Made by a program: the position numbers and the translations under genes. From Brachypterus glaber (Eukaryota; Arthropoda; Insecta; Coleoptera; Kateretidae), in NCBI GenBank assembly GCA_958510825.1, contig OY294045.1, forward strand, positions 11,273,916-11,337,915: a stretch of DNA of 64,000 nucleotides. The letters are read 5' to 3'. Of this stretch, positions 43,625 through 55,113 are shown piece by piece. The notes beneath the pieces are model-generated. The model had not been told where the DNA came from. It saw only the letters and a list, made by a program, of their open reading frames with translations, and searched no databases. Position 1 is the stretch's first letter. The number at the start of each line of letters is the position of its first letter.

Positions 43625-44425
43625 AATTATTTAAAAACAGCCCCACTTAACATCGACCTCCTCCGATTTGGCTGATTTTTTGTGGGCGTGTTACCAAAAA
43701 TATGGGCCAAAAACACTCAAAATTGACCAAAAAAGTCCCAAATCTTGGAGAAATTATTTCAAGATTCAGTTTTAGCAACCTCAAAAACCCCTTTATAAAA
43801 AATATCGAAATATTTCAACATTTTTGTGAAAATTGGTATTAAGGAGTTTTTTGGGGTTGCCAAAACTGAATCAGAATAAAAATAACCTAAATCCACCCCC
43901 CGAGGGGCAGGGAATAACTTTGGTAAAAATTGGTATATTAGGGGTTTTGAGGTTGCTAAAAGTGAATTTGATAATAAAAAATTCATTTACGCGCGGGGTG
44001 GAAAAATGAGATTGTTCCACGAGGTTAATAATTGAGATTTTTGAAAGAAAACAAAAACCCTCACCTTTGAAGCCGCGCAGTTTCTAAACGGTTCGTCCTA
44101 AAAATCTGGCCTTATGCTCATTGGATTTTTTGGTTCTTTTTCTACAAGATGGCCGCCCCTGATAGTTTAAAAAAAATAGTTTTTTTCCATTTCCCCAAGA
44201 TTAGGGACTTTTTTTGGTCAATTTTGAGAGTTTTTGTTCCTTGTTCCTTGGTCAATATTACAATAGGAAACTCATTTTCAGCCACTTGGTACAAAAAACC
44301 TCTGCGTAATAAAAAATACCCAAATTCAAGTCAAAAATGTGAAAAAAAAAACGTAGAACATGCCCACAACAAATCAGCAAAATCGGAGGGTGTCGATGTC
44401 AAGTGTAGCTGTTCTTAAATAATTT
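43625..44425. mobile_element. About 800-bp foldback containing GTTGCTGAAA units
   Basis: AACAGCCCCACTTAACATCG, CTCCGATTTGGCTGATTTT and GTGGGCGTG at the left pair with CATGCCCAC, AAATCAGC, ATCGGAGG and GTGTAGCTGTT at the right. The CACCCCCCGAGGGG tandem-array unit lies inside (43740-43985). Confidence 0.65.
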
Positions 44426-44466
44426 TAGTCATTCTATTAAACTCAGCGCAGAATCTAAGTAAAATA

Positions 44467-44629
44467 CATAGAAAAAACGGATTCCTTAAACCAAGGACAC
44501 GTGTCTTTGGATATGTTCAAAGCCATATTCTCTTGTTTCAAGAAAATGCCAGCCTTGAAACAAGAGAATATGGGTTTGAACATATACAAAGACACGTGTC
44601 CTTGGTTCAAGGAATCCGTTTTTTCTATG
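44467..44629. mobile_element. CATAGAAAAAACGG foldback family, copy 4 (163 bp, centre deleted), TA TSD
   Basis: Both ends are intact and flanked by TA. The central GACATTGACTTTGG part is missing, so CTTGTTTCAAG runs straight into AAAATGCCAGCC. It sits in the same kind of target (AAAGCTCTTTTAC...GGCAGTG) that precedes copy 1 at 28445. Confidence 0.85.
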
Positions 44630-45310
44630 TACACTGCCCTGTAAAAGAGCTTTCCCATTTTTCACCACCGCGCGTGAAATGGATTTTTTATTAACATATT
44701 CACTTCCAGCAATTGATAATCGAGACGAGAAGTTCTGCTTGAGGGTAACCGTAGAATCATCATACTATACAATTATATGCTTGCATATTGTGTATTATGC
44801 ACGTTCATTTGATATAAAAGTCTTTTATTACGGACAACATTCATTTTTTCTTGGCTCTCTCGATGCAAACGGGAAGTGTTCATCCGGTCCGAGTGAATGA
44901 ATCTCTGCGACAATTTCATTTGTTTCAATTGTCCAAGCTATCGAGATTTATCGAAACTGTCATGCGGCCATTAAAGCACTGATAGGCGCATTCAAAGCCC
45001 TCTATACTGCCGTCAAAGTTAAAATCTTTAACGCCTATTTATACTAGGGACCCTAAATAATATTATATTAAATGCCACAAGTTTAATGACAATTTATTCA
45101 GGGTCCCGAGTTTATACTAAATGGGGAATTTGGTACTGTTGGATTATATATGGTTTTTCTAGGGATACTAGGTCTAGGTCTTGCAAGGCCTTATTAACTT
45201 AAGACCTAGCGTCCCTAGTTTTTCTTACCGAAAACCTCTTTTCCTACCTAGATTATGTATTATGCCTTAAGTTCAAAGTACAAGTTTCCAGATTTTTAAT
45301 TGATTATTAG
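44630..45310. other. Intron segment without recognised element
   Basis: A 73-codon frame at 44679-44900 has a possible acceptor (CTTCCAG) but shows no kinase or other domain pattern. GACCTAGxxTCCCTAG words at 45165-45222 form a short inverted pair. Confidence 0.3.
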
Positions 45311-45312
45311 GG

Positions 45313-45420
45313 GCTGATCGTATATTACGTAACGTGCCCAGGGGGGAGGGGGTCATAGAAAATGTGAAGGTTTGTGACGGGGAGGAGGGAGCGGGTCTAA
45401 GAAAATGTTACGTAACGAAT
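45313..45420. repeat. TTACGTAACG inverted pair around G-rich core
   Basis: TATTACGTAACGTGCCC at the left and AATGTTACGTAACGAATG at the right enclose runs of G, like a distant relative of the GGGAACGTTC family. Confidence 0.45.
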
Positions 45421-45677
45421 GTTGATTTGGGCGAAAGTTAGCCAGAATTTGAAGAAACCGTGGGATCTTAATGCCGTTTGTTGACGGAGAAAAACACGTG
45501 ACTTTTCCGTGTACAGATGAATAATATTTTGTTTTTTGCAAGTTTTCTAAAACATCGTCTTGGACCCCCCATATTTTTATAGAAAACAAAAATAACTCAG
45601 TTGTGAATAAAATGTTATGAGATACTACACCTAACTAGTAAAGTATTAGTCCCTTTTTAGTTGTCATAAATTAAATA

Positions 45678-45878
45678 CACAGGGTGAAAAAAAATACAAA
45701 AAGTGTCAAAATTTTAATTTTTTAATGTTTTTTAATTTAACAAAAAAACTAAATGTTTATAATAACTAACATTTTAGTACTCTGTATTTCCTCCATTATG
45801 TGTAATTATTGCCATAACACGCCTACGCATTGACAAAATTAGATTTATCCAAGTGCCTATTTCACTAACTTTTGGTCT
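45678..45878 (-). pseudogene. Tc1-like transposase, C-terminal remnant with element end
   Basis: The minus strand from 45878 to the stop at 45774-45776 reads VSEIGTWINLILSMRRRV then MAIITHNGGNTEY. This is the pattern of the Tc1 transposase tail (SMPRR...AVI...GG.T.Y). The frame is closed upstream by a stop, so only the last 33 or so residues survive. CACAGGGTGAAAAAAAATAC at 45678, preceded by TA, is probably the terminal repeat. Confidence 0.65.
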
Positions 45879-46455
45879 CTAGGCCCTAAAGTTCGGGGTT
45901 TTATTATTTTGTCAAATACATATTTCGAAACTCGTATGTTTTGAGTGAAGTTACGTTTGTTTAGCTTATACGGCTTTATATCTCGCCTTGATTAAATTGA
46001 ACCAAATGTAAATAAATGGAACAAATATAGCAGGATTTTTGTACTTCGGTGGAATTAATTATAATTTATCTTTGAAAAGACTGATGTTGGAAAAACATGA
46101 AACTTGATCATCAAACCTAAAAACGTAATTAAAATACATTTACTATAAAAACTAGGCTTTTATAAAGTATTTAGTCGCGCAAAGTTTGCGCCGCAACAAT
46201 GGCTACTTGATTTTTATTGATGAAAAAACATCCCTATCAATCGTTTTACTTCATTATCTGAATAAAAAAACTGCTGTCAAAAAAAAAAATACTTTTAAAG
46301 TAATTTAAATTAAAGTGTAATACCCTATGGACAAAAAATATTTTTTTTTTTATTTTTTTATTCGAATAACAAAAAAAACTTTTAAGAAATAAAATTGTCT
46401 TAACCCACCCCGATTTTTGACCAAAATTAATCCCCACTTTGCATAAGGAACCTAT

Positions 46456-46602
46456 GGGAACGTTCAAGTATTACGTAACGCTAGGGGTGGGGTGGGGGTC
46501 ATTTTGGAGTGTTACGCCCTTGTTAATGGTATAGGAAAATAGCGTTACAGGGGGGGGTCCAAAATGATCAAATTTTGCGTTACGTAATACTTGAACGTTC
46601 CC
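46456..46602. mobile_element. GGGAACGTTC element, copy 2 (147 bp)
   Basis: GGGAACGTTCAAGTATTACG and CGTAATACTTGAACGTTCCC are perfect inverses; TAT flanks both sides. The inner GTGTTACGCCC...GGTATAGGAAAATAGC matches copy 1 in reverse. Confidence 0.85.
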
Positions 46603-46835
46603 TATGTGCCAAATTGAAGTCTTAAGGTCAAGTGTTCTCCCAAGTACCCACTGTGCATACCACTGTTTGTAAGGCACAGATATAATTTTTGTCCAAAATT
46701 TTTTAAAGTGGTTCCTATTCTCCGCTTAACTGCTAGATTTCTTCCTTAAAGAAATTGAATAAACTGCTATTTCTGCTGCCTAGTTCAATTTAAGGCAAGT
46801 TGTATTAAATTAAACAATTTATGATAATACCGCAA

Positions 46836-46995
46836 AAAGAGCAGCCTTACTGTCAGTGGGCCACAAGTCTTCATGTCACAACAAGAGCAGCCATACTGTA
46901 TATTCGGCCACAATTCTCCATGTCACAAAGAGGGCTGTCGGCCACATCACATGAATGAAAAATTGTCTTCCACCGCGGGGACTCGAACCTACGCT
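46836..46995 (-). ncRNA. Probable tRNA-derived SINE fragment (pol III B box)
   Basis: On the minus strand GGTTCGAGTCCCC at 46977-46989 is a perfect pol III B box of the tRNA type. It is followed by GACAATTTTTCATTC and by two units of about 45 bp (GTGACATG...GTGGCC...CTGCTCTT). The part that would hold the A box is cut off by the neighbouring CATAG-type element. A single-copy tRNA gene is excluded by the missing cloverleaf half. Confidence 0.45.
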
Positions 46996-46998
46996 TTT

Positions 46999-47212
46999 AT
47001 CCCATATTCTCTTGTTTCAAGGCTATTATTTCTTTAAACTAATGTTAGTGTCCTTGAATGAATAGCACGGATTTTGGATTGAAAAAGTGCGCTCTTCATT
47101 CAAGGACATTGACTTTAGATCAAAGAAATGCTAGCCTTGAAACAATTGAATATGGCTTTAAACATATCGAAAGACCCGAGTTCTTGGTTCAAGGAATCCT
47201 GTTTTTCTGTGT
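46999..47212. mobile_element. CATAGAAAAAACGG foldback family, copy 5 (old, left end missing)
   Basis: CATATTCTCTTGTTTCAAGG through GGAATCCTGTTTTTCTGTG, with many substitutions (GCACGGATTTTGGATTGAAA). The oldest-looking copy. Confidence 0.7.
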
Positions 47213-47367
47213 AATATTTGGTAACAACCTCGGTAACACATTACCTAAGAGTTACTTTTTGATCCCTAAAAAGCATGATGCTTGGTTTGGACTTACGAAG
47301 AAAAATAACGAGAACAAGAGAAAACTTATTTCAACTACACTGAAAATAATTTTGCACCGATGAACAC

Positions 47368-47487
47368 TTTATTATATCAATGCTTAAAATTCCTTGCCTT
47401 TATGCATAAATTCATTATAACAACGTATTTTTTTTATTAAATAAATTTTACGTTAAGACAACCAATTTTAAGCATTGATATAATAAA
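47368..47487. repeat. Hairpin with perfect 24-bp arms
   Basis: TTTATTATATCAATGCTTAA (24 bases from 47368) is exactly mirrored at 47464-47487, with 72 bases between. Confidence 0.75.
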
Positions 47488-48374
47488 AATTTTATTGTCA
47501 CAATGGACTGCCGCCTATTTAGATTAGATAAAGAGAGAAGTTCTACAGAAAGAAATAAAAGTATAATTATTATTGTTTTGAAATAAAATTATGCATTTTT
47601 TAAGTAAAAATAACATTTTAGATTATATTTTAAATAACATGAAGGTAAAAAACTACTATGTGTACAGTAGGTCTAAAGTTTCCTAGGGAATTTATGACCT
47701 ACTCCTTAATTTGACAGTCATTGATAATACCCTGTTGTGTGAGAATATTTTGTACTTGTTTTTGTGTTTAATAAGCTGTTTTATGTATTCTTTAATAATT
47801 TTGAGTATCATGCACATTTTTTGTTGCACTGTGATAAAATCCAAATATAATATTTTTAGGGAATTTTATTTTTGGGTTGGTATTGAAGACCTAAATTTAT
47901 GTTGCCTAACGTATTAGACTGCTGTCCATTAAAAGCGTACATAGGTGCAAAATCAATGTAATTTTATTGATATGACGTTCATTTTTATGGATATCACGTC
48001 AATTTTTGGTTCAGTGTATTTGACTTTGCCCTTCTTATATTTAGCCCCTTAAAAAGGATTTATTTCAATTGCCTGAAATGTCCTGTCACTATTCCGCGTA
48101 ACCTTTTAGTGGAATCACACCCTCTTACTATACTCTTCATAGCTGTAGTTGAAAGACAGAAATATATGATGGTTTTCAAATTTTCAAAATCGTCAAAAAT
48201 TACCCTAGATCAAAAATTTTTATTTACAAATGTTTTTTATTGAATTCTTACTTTTATTTTTGTCTGTTCGTCTTCCAGTCTGCCCGTCTGGTATACTTGA
48301 TAAAGGAATATCCGATCGACATGAAATTTTTTGGAAAAATTAAGTTCCATGAGAGGAAGAAAGCTAATGTTTTT
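47488..48374. other. Intron segment without recognised element
   Basis: AT-rich; short T-rich open frames only. TTGTCTGTTCGTCTTCCAGTC near 48258 resembles the start of a widespread insect repeat also seen at 53.6 kb. Confidence 0.3.
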
Positions 48375-48530
48375 GACTATTTCACAAATAGGCCAATCAA
48401 AACCTTGCATTTTTAGTTTCTTAACCAACCAAATCAAAATAAATCTGATAATTTTTGCACAAGTGCAACACTTGGTTACTATAGAAACAAGAAACTGACA
48501 GTTACTGACATCTTAATAAATGTTATATTT
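48375..48530 (+). repeat. Dispersed repeat, direct copy of 21911-22079
   Basis: Same order of words (AGGCCAATCAAAACCTTGCA, CTGATAATTTTTGCACAAG, GAAACTGACAGTTACTGACA). Confidence 0.7.
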
Positions 48531-48900
48531 TTGCAAAATGTGTTTTTATTTTGTGAAGCTTACCTTTAGTTGATTTATTTTTATTGATAAGCAATATAAA
48601 TGCTTATTTTATTACCAAAACATCCTAGGTATAAACCCTAATTAATTTCAGATAATATACTATATTTTAGGTATGCACTTTCCATCTTAAAAGCTTTAAA
48701 TCACTGATATTTATAAATTTTAATTTATTTAATTGTATATTGGTATTAAAAACAGGCCACTCAAGACTAATTTAAACACTTGTTTATTAAAAATATATTT
48801 ACAGTAAAGAAGTAAATAATTTAATTCTTTTAAATGACGGAAATCAAAATATCAAATGACTGCGCTGGTACCAGTACAGCGTTGCCAAACTTTTTAAAAT

Positions 48901-49180
48901 TCTAGGGTGATTCAGAAATAGGGTAAAAAGTTTAAAGGGGTGATTCTAGGTCAAAAAATATGAAAAAAAGTTCCTATAAAGGTTGGTCACATCTAAAAAG
49001 TAGTTTTTATTTATTTAATATCTCTGGAACCCTATGAACCACAGTAACGAATGTTTGCACATGCCTTAAAATTGATAAATGTTATCATTTTAAGTAATTT
49101 TTGTTTGGTAATTTTAACCAGGAAGGTGCAAAACGTGGGGACGATGTCACTGTTTTGCTCCAAAATATTTTATCTGTACA
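48901..49180. repeat. Partial copy of the 6380/51646-type foldback
   Basis: AGGGGTGATTCTAGGTC, AAAAAGTTCCTATAAAGGTT and CTCTGGAACCCTATGAACC match one arm of those elements; the other arm is absent. Confidence 0.55.
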
Positions 49181-49951
49181 TTTTTTGACATTTCTGAAAC
49201 AGCCTTTATATAAAACAAAAACGCAGTATCTTAACCATTTTAAAGAGTATACCATCGAATTTGAAGCATTACATATCACGGCCTGCTATATTTTAGTTTT
49301 GCACCACTCTTGCTAATGCTACTTAAAAGATGTTATTGATTGTGACGTTATTTTGTCACTGTCTGCCTGATAGAATATTGTTTCCTTTGAAAAGATCCAA
49401 AAATAAAATATTTATAAGGATATTTCTTTGCCAAGAATTTTTCGACATTCGTAGTTTGTGACATGAATATTTGTAGATATAGGGTGTAGAAATTTTAGAG
49501 GAATGAAAGGATAGGATAGGGTGGAATGGAGAGCTGCCTTAAACCAGTCGTGGGACTGATAACTTGATGATGACTTTGAAATTATAGTTTTTTTCTATTT
49601 TGCGACTCTTATAAGCTCAAAATCACACGCATTTTGCGTGTTCTTATAGGCCCATAAGAGGTTTAAAAGTCTATCTCTTGACGTTTGCCGTGCAATTGTG
49701 AACGTCACTTTAAAGTTTAATTTTCTACAAAAGTTAGTGTTTAGGTTATGTTTTACCGTGTTAAAATTGTGGCTTGCTTACTAGCAGTGAAAAAGAGAAG
49801 AAATGATTATAAAATATATCAAAATAATATTCGTTCTTAGAATTTTAAACATGGCGAAAACTGTAATGCCAACCCGAAACAAAAATCCCTAAATCAGTCA
49901 TCAATTTAAATGTAAGCTTTTTTAAATTTTAGAACAAAATAGAAAAAATTG
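49181..49951. other. Intron segment without recognised element
   Basis: No TIR pair or gene. GGATAGGATAGG at about 49510 is a short duplication. Confidence 0.3.
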
Positions 49952-50082
49952 TATAAAGCACTCGTTTCATAACACGTTTTTAGCGCACTAGTACTTTAGA
50001 AAACTCGCCGCAAGCGGCTCGTTTTCTAAACTTGTACTAAATACGTATGTTATGAAACTAGTACTTTAATATACTATTAAAT
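49952..50082. mobile_element. ATGAAGCTAAAG palindrome family, core copy
   Basis: TTTCATAACACG...ACTAGTACTTTA and ACTCGCCGCAAGCGGCTCG match the centre of 7957-8182; the outer arms are lost. Confidence 0.65.
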
Positions 50083-50433
50083 TTTTCAAAAGTTTTAAAC
50101 GACACTTTTAACATGTGCGTTATAAATACTTAATATCAAGCAGCTCTTGAATTTTGGTTTTAATCCTTGACATTTAGAATTTAACAATAAAAGCAGGACA
50201 TGAATTATCCAAGCCTGTTAAGTAGCAATAAAAGGTGATATTTCCACATGTGCATTACAATAATGGCCAATTTTAAAAGGGTTGGTTTTCACGTCGTAAA
50301 ATCCACACGTAGAAAATGGTTTTAGCAAATTTATCAGATATTACCATAAAAACACTTTTCACCGTTAAATACTTTTTTTAGTTTTACTTTGGATACAATT
50401 GAGTTTTCCTGTATAACTTGTTTACTTATAATT

Positions 50434-50728
50434 AGTCATCGGCGAATTTCCAGTGCTCGCATAGGCGCCGCGTCGATTCTATCGTTGACGCGAGGTTTTA
50501 AATATTTACATTTTTATTTTCTTCGAAAAACACCGATTTATTTACAAATTTATAGTTAATATGTATATTCAATATTGTTGTGTGTAACAAATTAGTCGTC
50601 AAATGTTTCGATTTAGTGACCTTTATAAAAATTTCCCTCATAATTCGGCAAAATTATTCCGCAAGCCTATGTTTCTGTGTTTATTTTCAACGTTGATGAG
50701 TCATAACTGAATTAATTCCGATTAATGC
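50434..50728 (+). repeat. About 290-bp dispersed repeat, copy C
   Basis: AGTCATCGGCGAATTTCCAG through ATTAATTCCGATTAATG: the complete copy of the 8697/9494 family. Confidence 0.75.
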
Positions 50729-51477
50729 TTATAATGTAAGTATCGATTTAAAACAAAAAATAATCTGTAGAGTGAATCGTTTTAATAGCAAAAAAGACGC
50801 ACGTGACCTCCATAACTTTTGAATAATTAGGTCAATTTGAACAAAAGTTACATTCTCTTACTTATTAATTAAAATCAAAAGCAGTTACAGCGTGGCCGTT
50901 GGATGGGAAGGGTGTAGCCTTCTTGGCACATTCTAGTGCAGCGAATTTGCTATCTTTTATGATGTTCCTTGTGTATTTTTGTTTTACCATCTTCTATGAT
51001 GTGCCTAGAGTATTTTTATATTAATGTATTATGTACAAGTTAAAGTGAACCATATATTTATGGTTATTAATCGTGTGAACTGTTGAATTTTAAGTTAATA
51101 ATAATGGACGTTTGAAGAATTTTTTTTTTGTTTTAAATGATAACTTTTTATATTAGCGTGGAAATTACTACAGTAGTAATTTATCAGTGATAGTGCACAA
51201 GTCAGGATACATATCCGATTAGTACTTGCGCACTGGAAACCTCCTGATTATATAGAGGAACCCTGGTTAATTATTCGGAAGAAAAAGACCAAATAAATAG
51301 AGAGAGAGAGAGAAAAAACAAAAGAAAAAATTAAATTAAGTAAATTTAATGTTTGTTGAAATTAGCCATTTTTATTAAAAATTTATGGAGGTCACGTGAC
51401 CCTTTTTTGCTATTTAAAAACATTTCGCCCAATAGATTATTTTATTTTTGGTTTTAAATCGATACTTACATTATAAG
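50728..51477. mobile_element. 750-bp TIR element (CTTATAATGTAAGTATCGAT)
   Basis: CTTATAATGTAAGTATCGAT at the left pairs with ATCGATACTTACATTATAAG at the right. TTTAATAGCAAAAAAG and GTCACGTG words are also inverted. It lies against copy C of the previous repeat. The interior is non-coding, with an AGAGAGAG run at about 51300. Confidence 0.75.
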
Positions 51478-51645
51478 TAAACAAATTATACAAGAAAACT
51501 GAGGGTTTTCCAAAGTCGAACTAAAAGGGAATAACGGCGAACCGTAATAATCATCAAATAAAAAGTTTAGTAACATTTTACTTTCCGCTAGGAAAATATT
51601 AAAATTGTTTATTTCTTTTTGACTTTTCTCGATGTTTTTAGTATA

Positions 51646-52373
51646 CAGGATGATCAATAACTGCCATGCCAAAATTTAAGAGGTAATTCTGCATTCCTAA
51701 ATATCAAAAAATGTTCCTATAAAGGTTGGTCCGCAAATGAGCTCTAAAAGAGCTACAGCCCTTTAAGATTGTAATAAAAATAAGGTTTTTAATTAATACC
51801 TCTGGTACCCTTTAAGCTAGAGCGACGAGCTTTTGCATGTATACTAGTATTAAGGGCAATAAGTTTATGTTAGTTTGTTTTTTTGAATTTATTCAAAGGC
51901 GTCCCTAGACGGAAAAATGTATTAGGCTTAACACATTTTTGCCCCAAACTTTTTTACGTGTACTTTTTTGAATTTTTTTGTAAAAAATATGGATTCCTTA
52001 AGTAAAAATACATAAAAAATGTCAAGTGTAACACTGTAGGAGCAGCCGTTTAAAAAAAAAGCAATTAAGGGGAAGTAACATTTTGTGCCACCAAAATCGT
52101 TACTTTTTAAAAGGCTATTACTCCTTTAATATTAAATTTAGGTGTTTTGGTGAAGAATGCTTTTTTGCTCCTCAATTTTAAATGAAGAATCACCCTGCAG
52201 CATTAAAATTTTATTGTTGTTTTTTTTTTGTTCCCCGTTCAGTATGTCATCTTCAAAGGGCCGTAGCTCCCTTAGGGCGTATTTCCGGACCAACCTTTAT
52301 AGAAACTTTTTTTCATATTTTTTAATGTAGAATCACCTCTTAAATTTTGGCATGGCAGTTACTGATCACCCTG
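51646..52373. mobile_element. 728-bp foldback element, TA target site
   Basis: CAGGATGATCAATAACTGCC at the left pairs with GGCAGTTACTGATCACCCTG at the right, flanked by TA. The arms contain the AGTTCCTATAAAGGTTGGTC and GGGAGCTACGGCC blocks shared with the 6380 and 29556 elements. Confidence 0.85.
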
Positions 52374-52411
52374 TATAAGTTAATTTTTAAATATCTAGGG
52401 CTTTATAACAT

Positions 52412-52540
52412 AGGGGCGTATAATACGCCATTTTTTTTGTCTGTTGAGATTTTGATAGTTTTAGGTTTGGTTTATTAAATTAAACCTAAAACTATCAAAA
52501 TCTCAAAAAAAAAAAAAATGGCGTATACGCCCGTATGTTT
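52412..52540. mobile_element. 129-bp near-perfect hairpin element
   Basis: GAGATTTTGATAGTTTTAGG and its exact complement, extended by ATACGCCATTTTTTTT and AAAAAAAATGGCGTAT, fold around TTTATTAAATTAAA. Confidence 0.7.
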
Positions 52541-53052
52541 GAAGTCCTCGATATTATTTAAGTTTTAAATATTATGGCTGTTTTAAACAAGGTTATACCG
52601 TGTGTCCACGATAATTCGAGAATGTTTTGATCTACAGGTTTCAAATTAAGGCAATAGGTTCCTTATCCAAAGTTCTTGACTGTGATTGTGTTTTAGTAAA
52701 AAACAGAGAGAGGTAAGGGTATCCATTGAAGTGGGGTAAAAATTATCACTTTTTGTTTTTTTATTAGTCGCGTATTTTTTGTTTTCTAATTTTTTGGAAT
52801 AAAAAAAAACATATTTTTGAAAAAAAAATCTATTTACCAAATATTTTGACTACAGAGATTTTTTTTTTCTGCGTGTACAATAACGGTTTAAAAGGGTTGA
52901 TTTTCGTGTTAGAAATCCCACGAGGTCCGATAAACTGCAACTCTTGACCTTTTTATTTTGCGGATTTTAATAGCCATTCTATAGGATATATTAAAGCGCA
53001 GAACGAACAAACTTGTCCAAACGAATATGCTTTTGCAAATGTTATTTGGTCA

Positions 53053-53306
53053 CAGCGAACTAATAACTCTTCTCTCTAGAATAGGCATTTCATTTATAAA
53101 AACTGAAAAAACGTAGCCAACATACATTTGTCTGTTTTACTTGCACAGCTTTGTTCTAACAGAGACAACAATAACAGTTACTGGTAATTGTTATTGTTCA
53201 GGCCTGAATATACCTACTATTTGTTTACAAACAAACCGAGATGTTGGCGATACTTTATATTAACGTTATGCGTATTCTAGAGGGAAGAGTTGTTAGTTAG
53301 TTATTG
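53053..53306. mobile_element. CAACGAACTAATAAC TIR element, copy 2
   Basis: Complete but diverged at the right end (GTTAGTTAGTTATTG). Same interior as 54620-54873, in the opposite orientation. Includes the sequence into which the LINE inserted at 10286. No TSD was detected. Confidence 0.75.
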
Positions 53307-54619
53307 TGATACACAATCAAAATTTGTGATTGTCCGCCTAATTGAAATTAAATTCAACAATTCAGTTTTCAGCAATAAATTATTTTAAGCTCATTTATCT
53401 TTGAAATTGTAAGGACCTCGGTAAGGGCTAAAGATTCCTATTCCTCAAACTATAGTAGTTTAAATACAATCTAACTTCAAGTCACTTGAATGGCAAATCT
53501 TTGATTTATGTAGCCCTCTCCCCTTAAAGATATTTGAATACAACAACAACAACTTTCATGAGGGGTTTAACCATTCATCCATACTCCATACTAATATTAT
53601 AAATGTGAAAGTAAAAAGTCTGTCTGTTTGTTACCTTTTTACGCCTAAACCGCTGAATTGATTTTGATAAAATTTGGCAACGAGATAGATTTCATCCTGA
53701 GGAAGAACAAAGGCTACCTTTTGTCACAAAAAAACTGAAGAGGGTGAAATAGGGGATGAAAGTTTGTATGGGGAACCCATAGTTTCTCAAGTTCAAGGGA
53801 AATAAAATTTTATATTTAGGTTTTTGGTAAGAAATAAAGAATTACGTGTTTCAGGGAGAGGGAGATGGGGCGGTTTTTGCATGAAATTGGTTTGGACTTA
53901 GTATGATTCATTAGGGTGGACCTTATATTTTTTTATTATCTTAAAATTTTTATTTAGGTGTAACTAGAACATTCTGAAAATCTGAGAGTGATTAAACTTC
54001 TTTAAGGGTCCTAACTGGGCCCCTACAATTCATAAAATACCCATAAATCGTAAAAAATCGTTGAAAATTGTCTGTAAAAAATTTAAAGGGCTTAAAGTCT
54101 TATTTTTTTCCTTTTAAGCATACAAAATTATGTGCCAAATTTCAAAATGGTCAAAAGATTCAAACCCGTGCCGAAAATTTGCCAAAGTTGCCCCTAACAC
54201 TAAAATTTACGAATTTCTACCATAAATGAGAGTCAAACGGTAAACAAAAATTTTAAAAATGTAATGTAACTGGAATAAATTTATTTTTATTTAATGCATT
54301 CTAATAATTAATCATAATAATAAAATGATTTCACTACGACAAAACGAGCTAAGCGCCAAATATTTAGGAGTTCTTATTTGGCTCTTCTTTTTTTACTTCA
54401 ATATCGTTGGGCTGCTATATGCAAACTTAAGGGCCTATCAAAAAAAAAAAACAGTTTCAATGACCCCAAAAAGCTTCCAGTACTAATTCTTGTAGAAATA
54501 TTTAAAAAAAAAGTCCACTATTTAAAATTTTAAAAATATGACACCGAATTTGTATTAACGGACCTCAAAAACTCCATAGTGTGACGTAAAAAATCGATCT
54601 TTTTTCAGGGCGTTTATCC
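53307..54619. other. Intron segment with a widespread insect repeat motif
   Basis: 53592-53800 (AATATTATAAATGTGAAAGT, CTGTCTGTTTGTTACC, CGCTGAATTGATTTTGAT) follows a repeat seen in many insect genomes; the class is not certain. The remainder has no recognised element. Confidence 0.45.
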
Positions 54620-54873
54620 CAACGAACTAACAACTCTTCCCTCTAGAATACGTATACCGTTAATATAAAGTATCGCCAACATCTCGGTTTGTTTGTAAAC
54701 AAATAGTAGGTATATTCAGGTCTGAACAATAACAATTACCAGTAACTATTATTGTTGTCTCTGTTAGAACAAAGCTGTGCGAGTAAGACAGACAAATGTA
54801 TATGTTGGCTACGTTTTTTTCAGTTTTTACAAATGAAATGCCTATTCTAGAGAGAAGAGTTATTAGTTCGTTG
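54620..54873. mobile_element. CAACGAACTAATAAC TIR element, copy 3, perfect 8-bp TSD
   Basis: 254 bp. CAACGAACTAACAACTCTTC at the left pairs with GAAGAGTTATTAGTTCGTTG at the right. GTTTATCC at 54612-54619 and 54874-54881. hAT-like by TSD length. Confidence 0.9.
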
Positions 54874-54895
54874 GTTTATCCCCTTTATCTTTAAT

Positions 54896-54972
54896 CTGCC
54901 TTCCTAAGCTGAAAGGTCCTATCTGTGTATGTTAAACCTATGTAGATAGGACCTTTCAGCTTAGCACGGCAG
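54896..54972. mobile_element. 77-bp hairpin element, CTGCC ends, 4-bp TSD (TAAT), copy 2
   Basis: Inverted relative to 14223-14299, with two differences. TAAT at 54892-54895 and 54973-54976. Confidence 0.85.
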
Positions 54973-55113
54973 TAATAACCTTTGGTGTTACTTTTTTCTT
55001 AATTGTACATAATATGACAATAATACTAATAATACTAATACGGAGTTTTAAATATTGTTTCGGTTCCGTAAAACCTATATCAATTTTTGTTTCTCCTGAA
55101 AAATCGATTCATT

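Noticed and set aside
44679..44900. Possible exon of 73 codons after CTTCCAG
   Set aside because: No recognisable domain and no good donor; AT-rich codon use like the intron.
46977..46989. tRNA gene
   Set aside because: Only the B box and T-arm side is present; no acceptor or anticodon half can be folded next to it.
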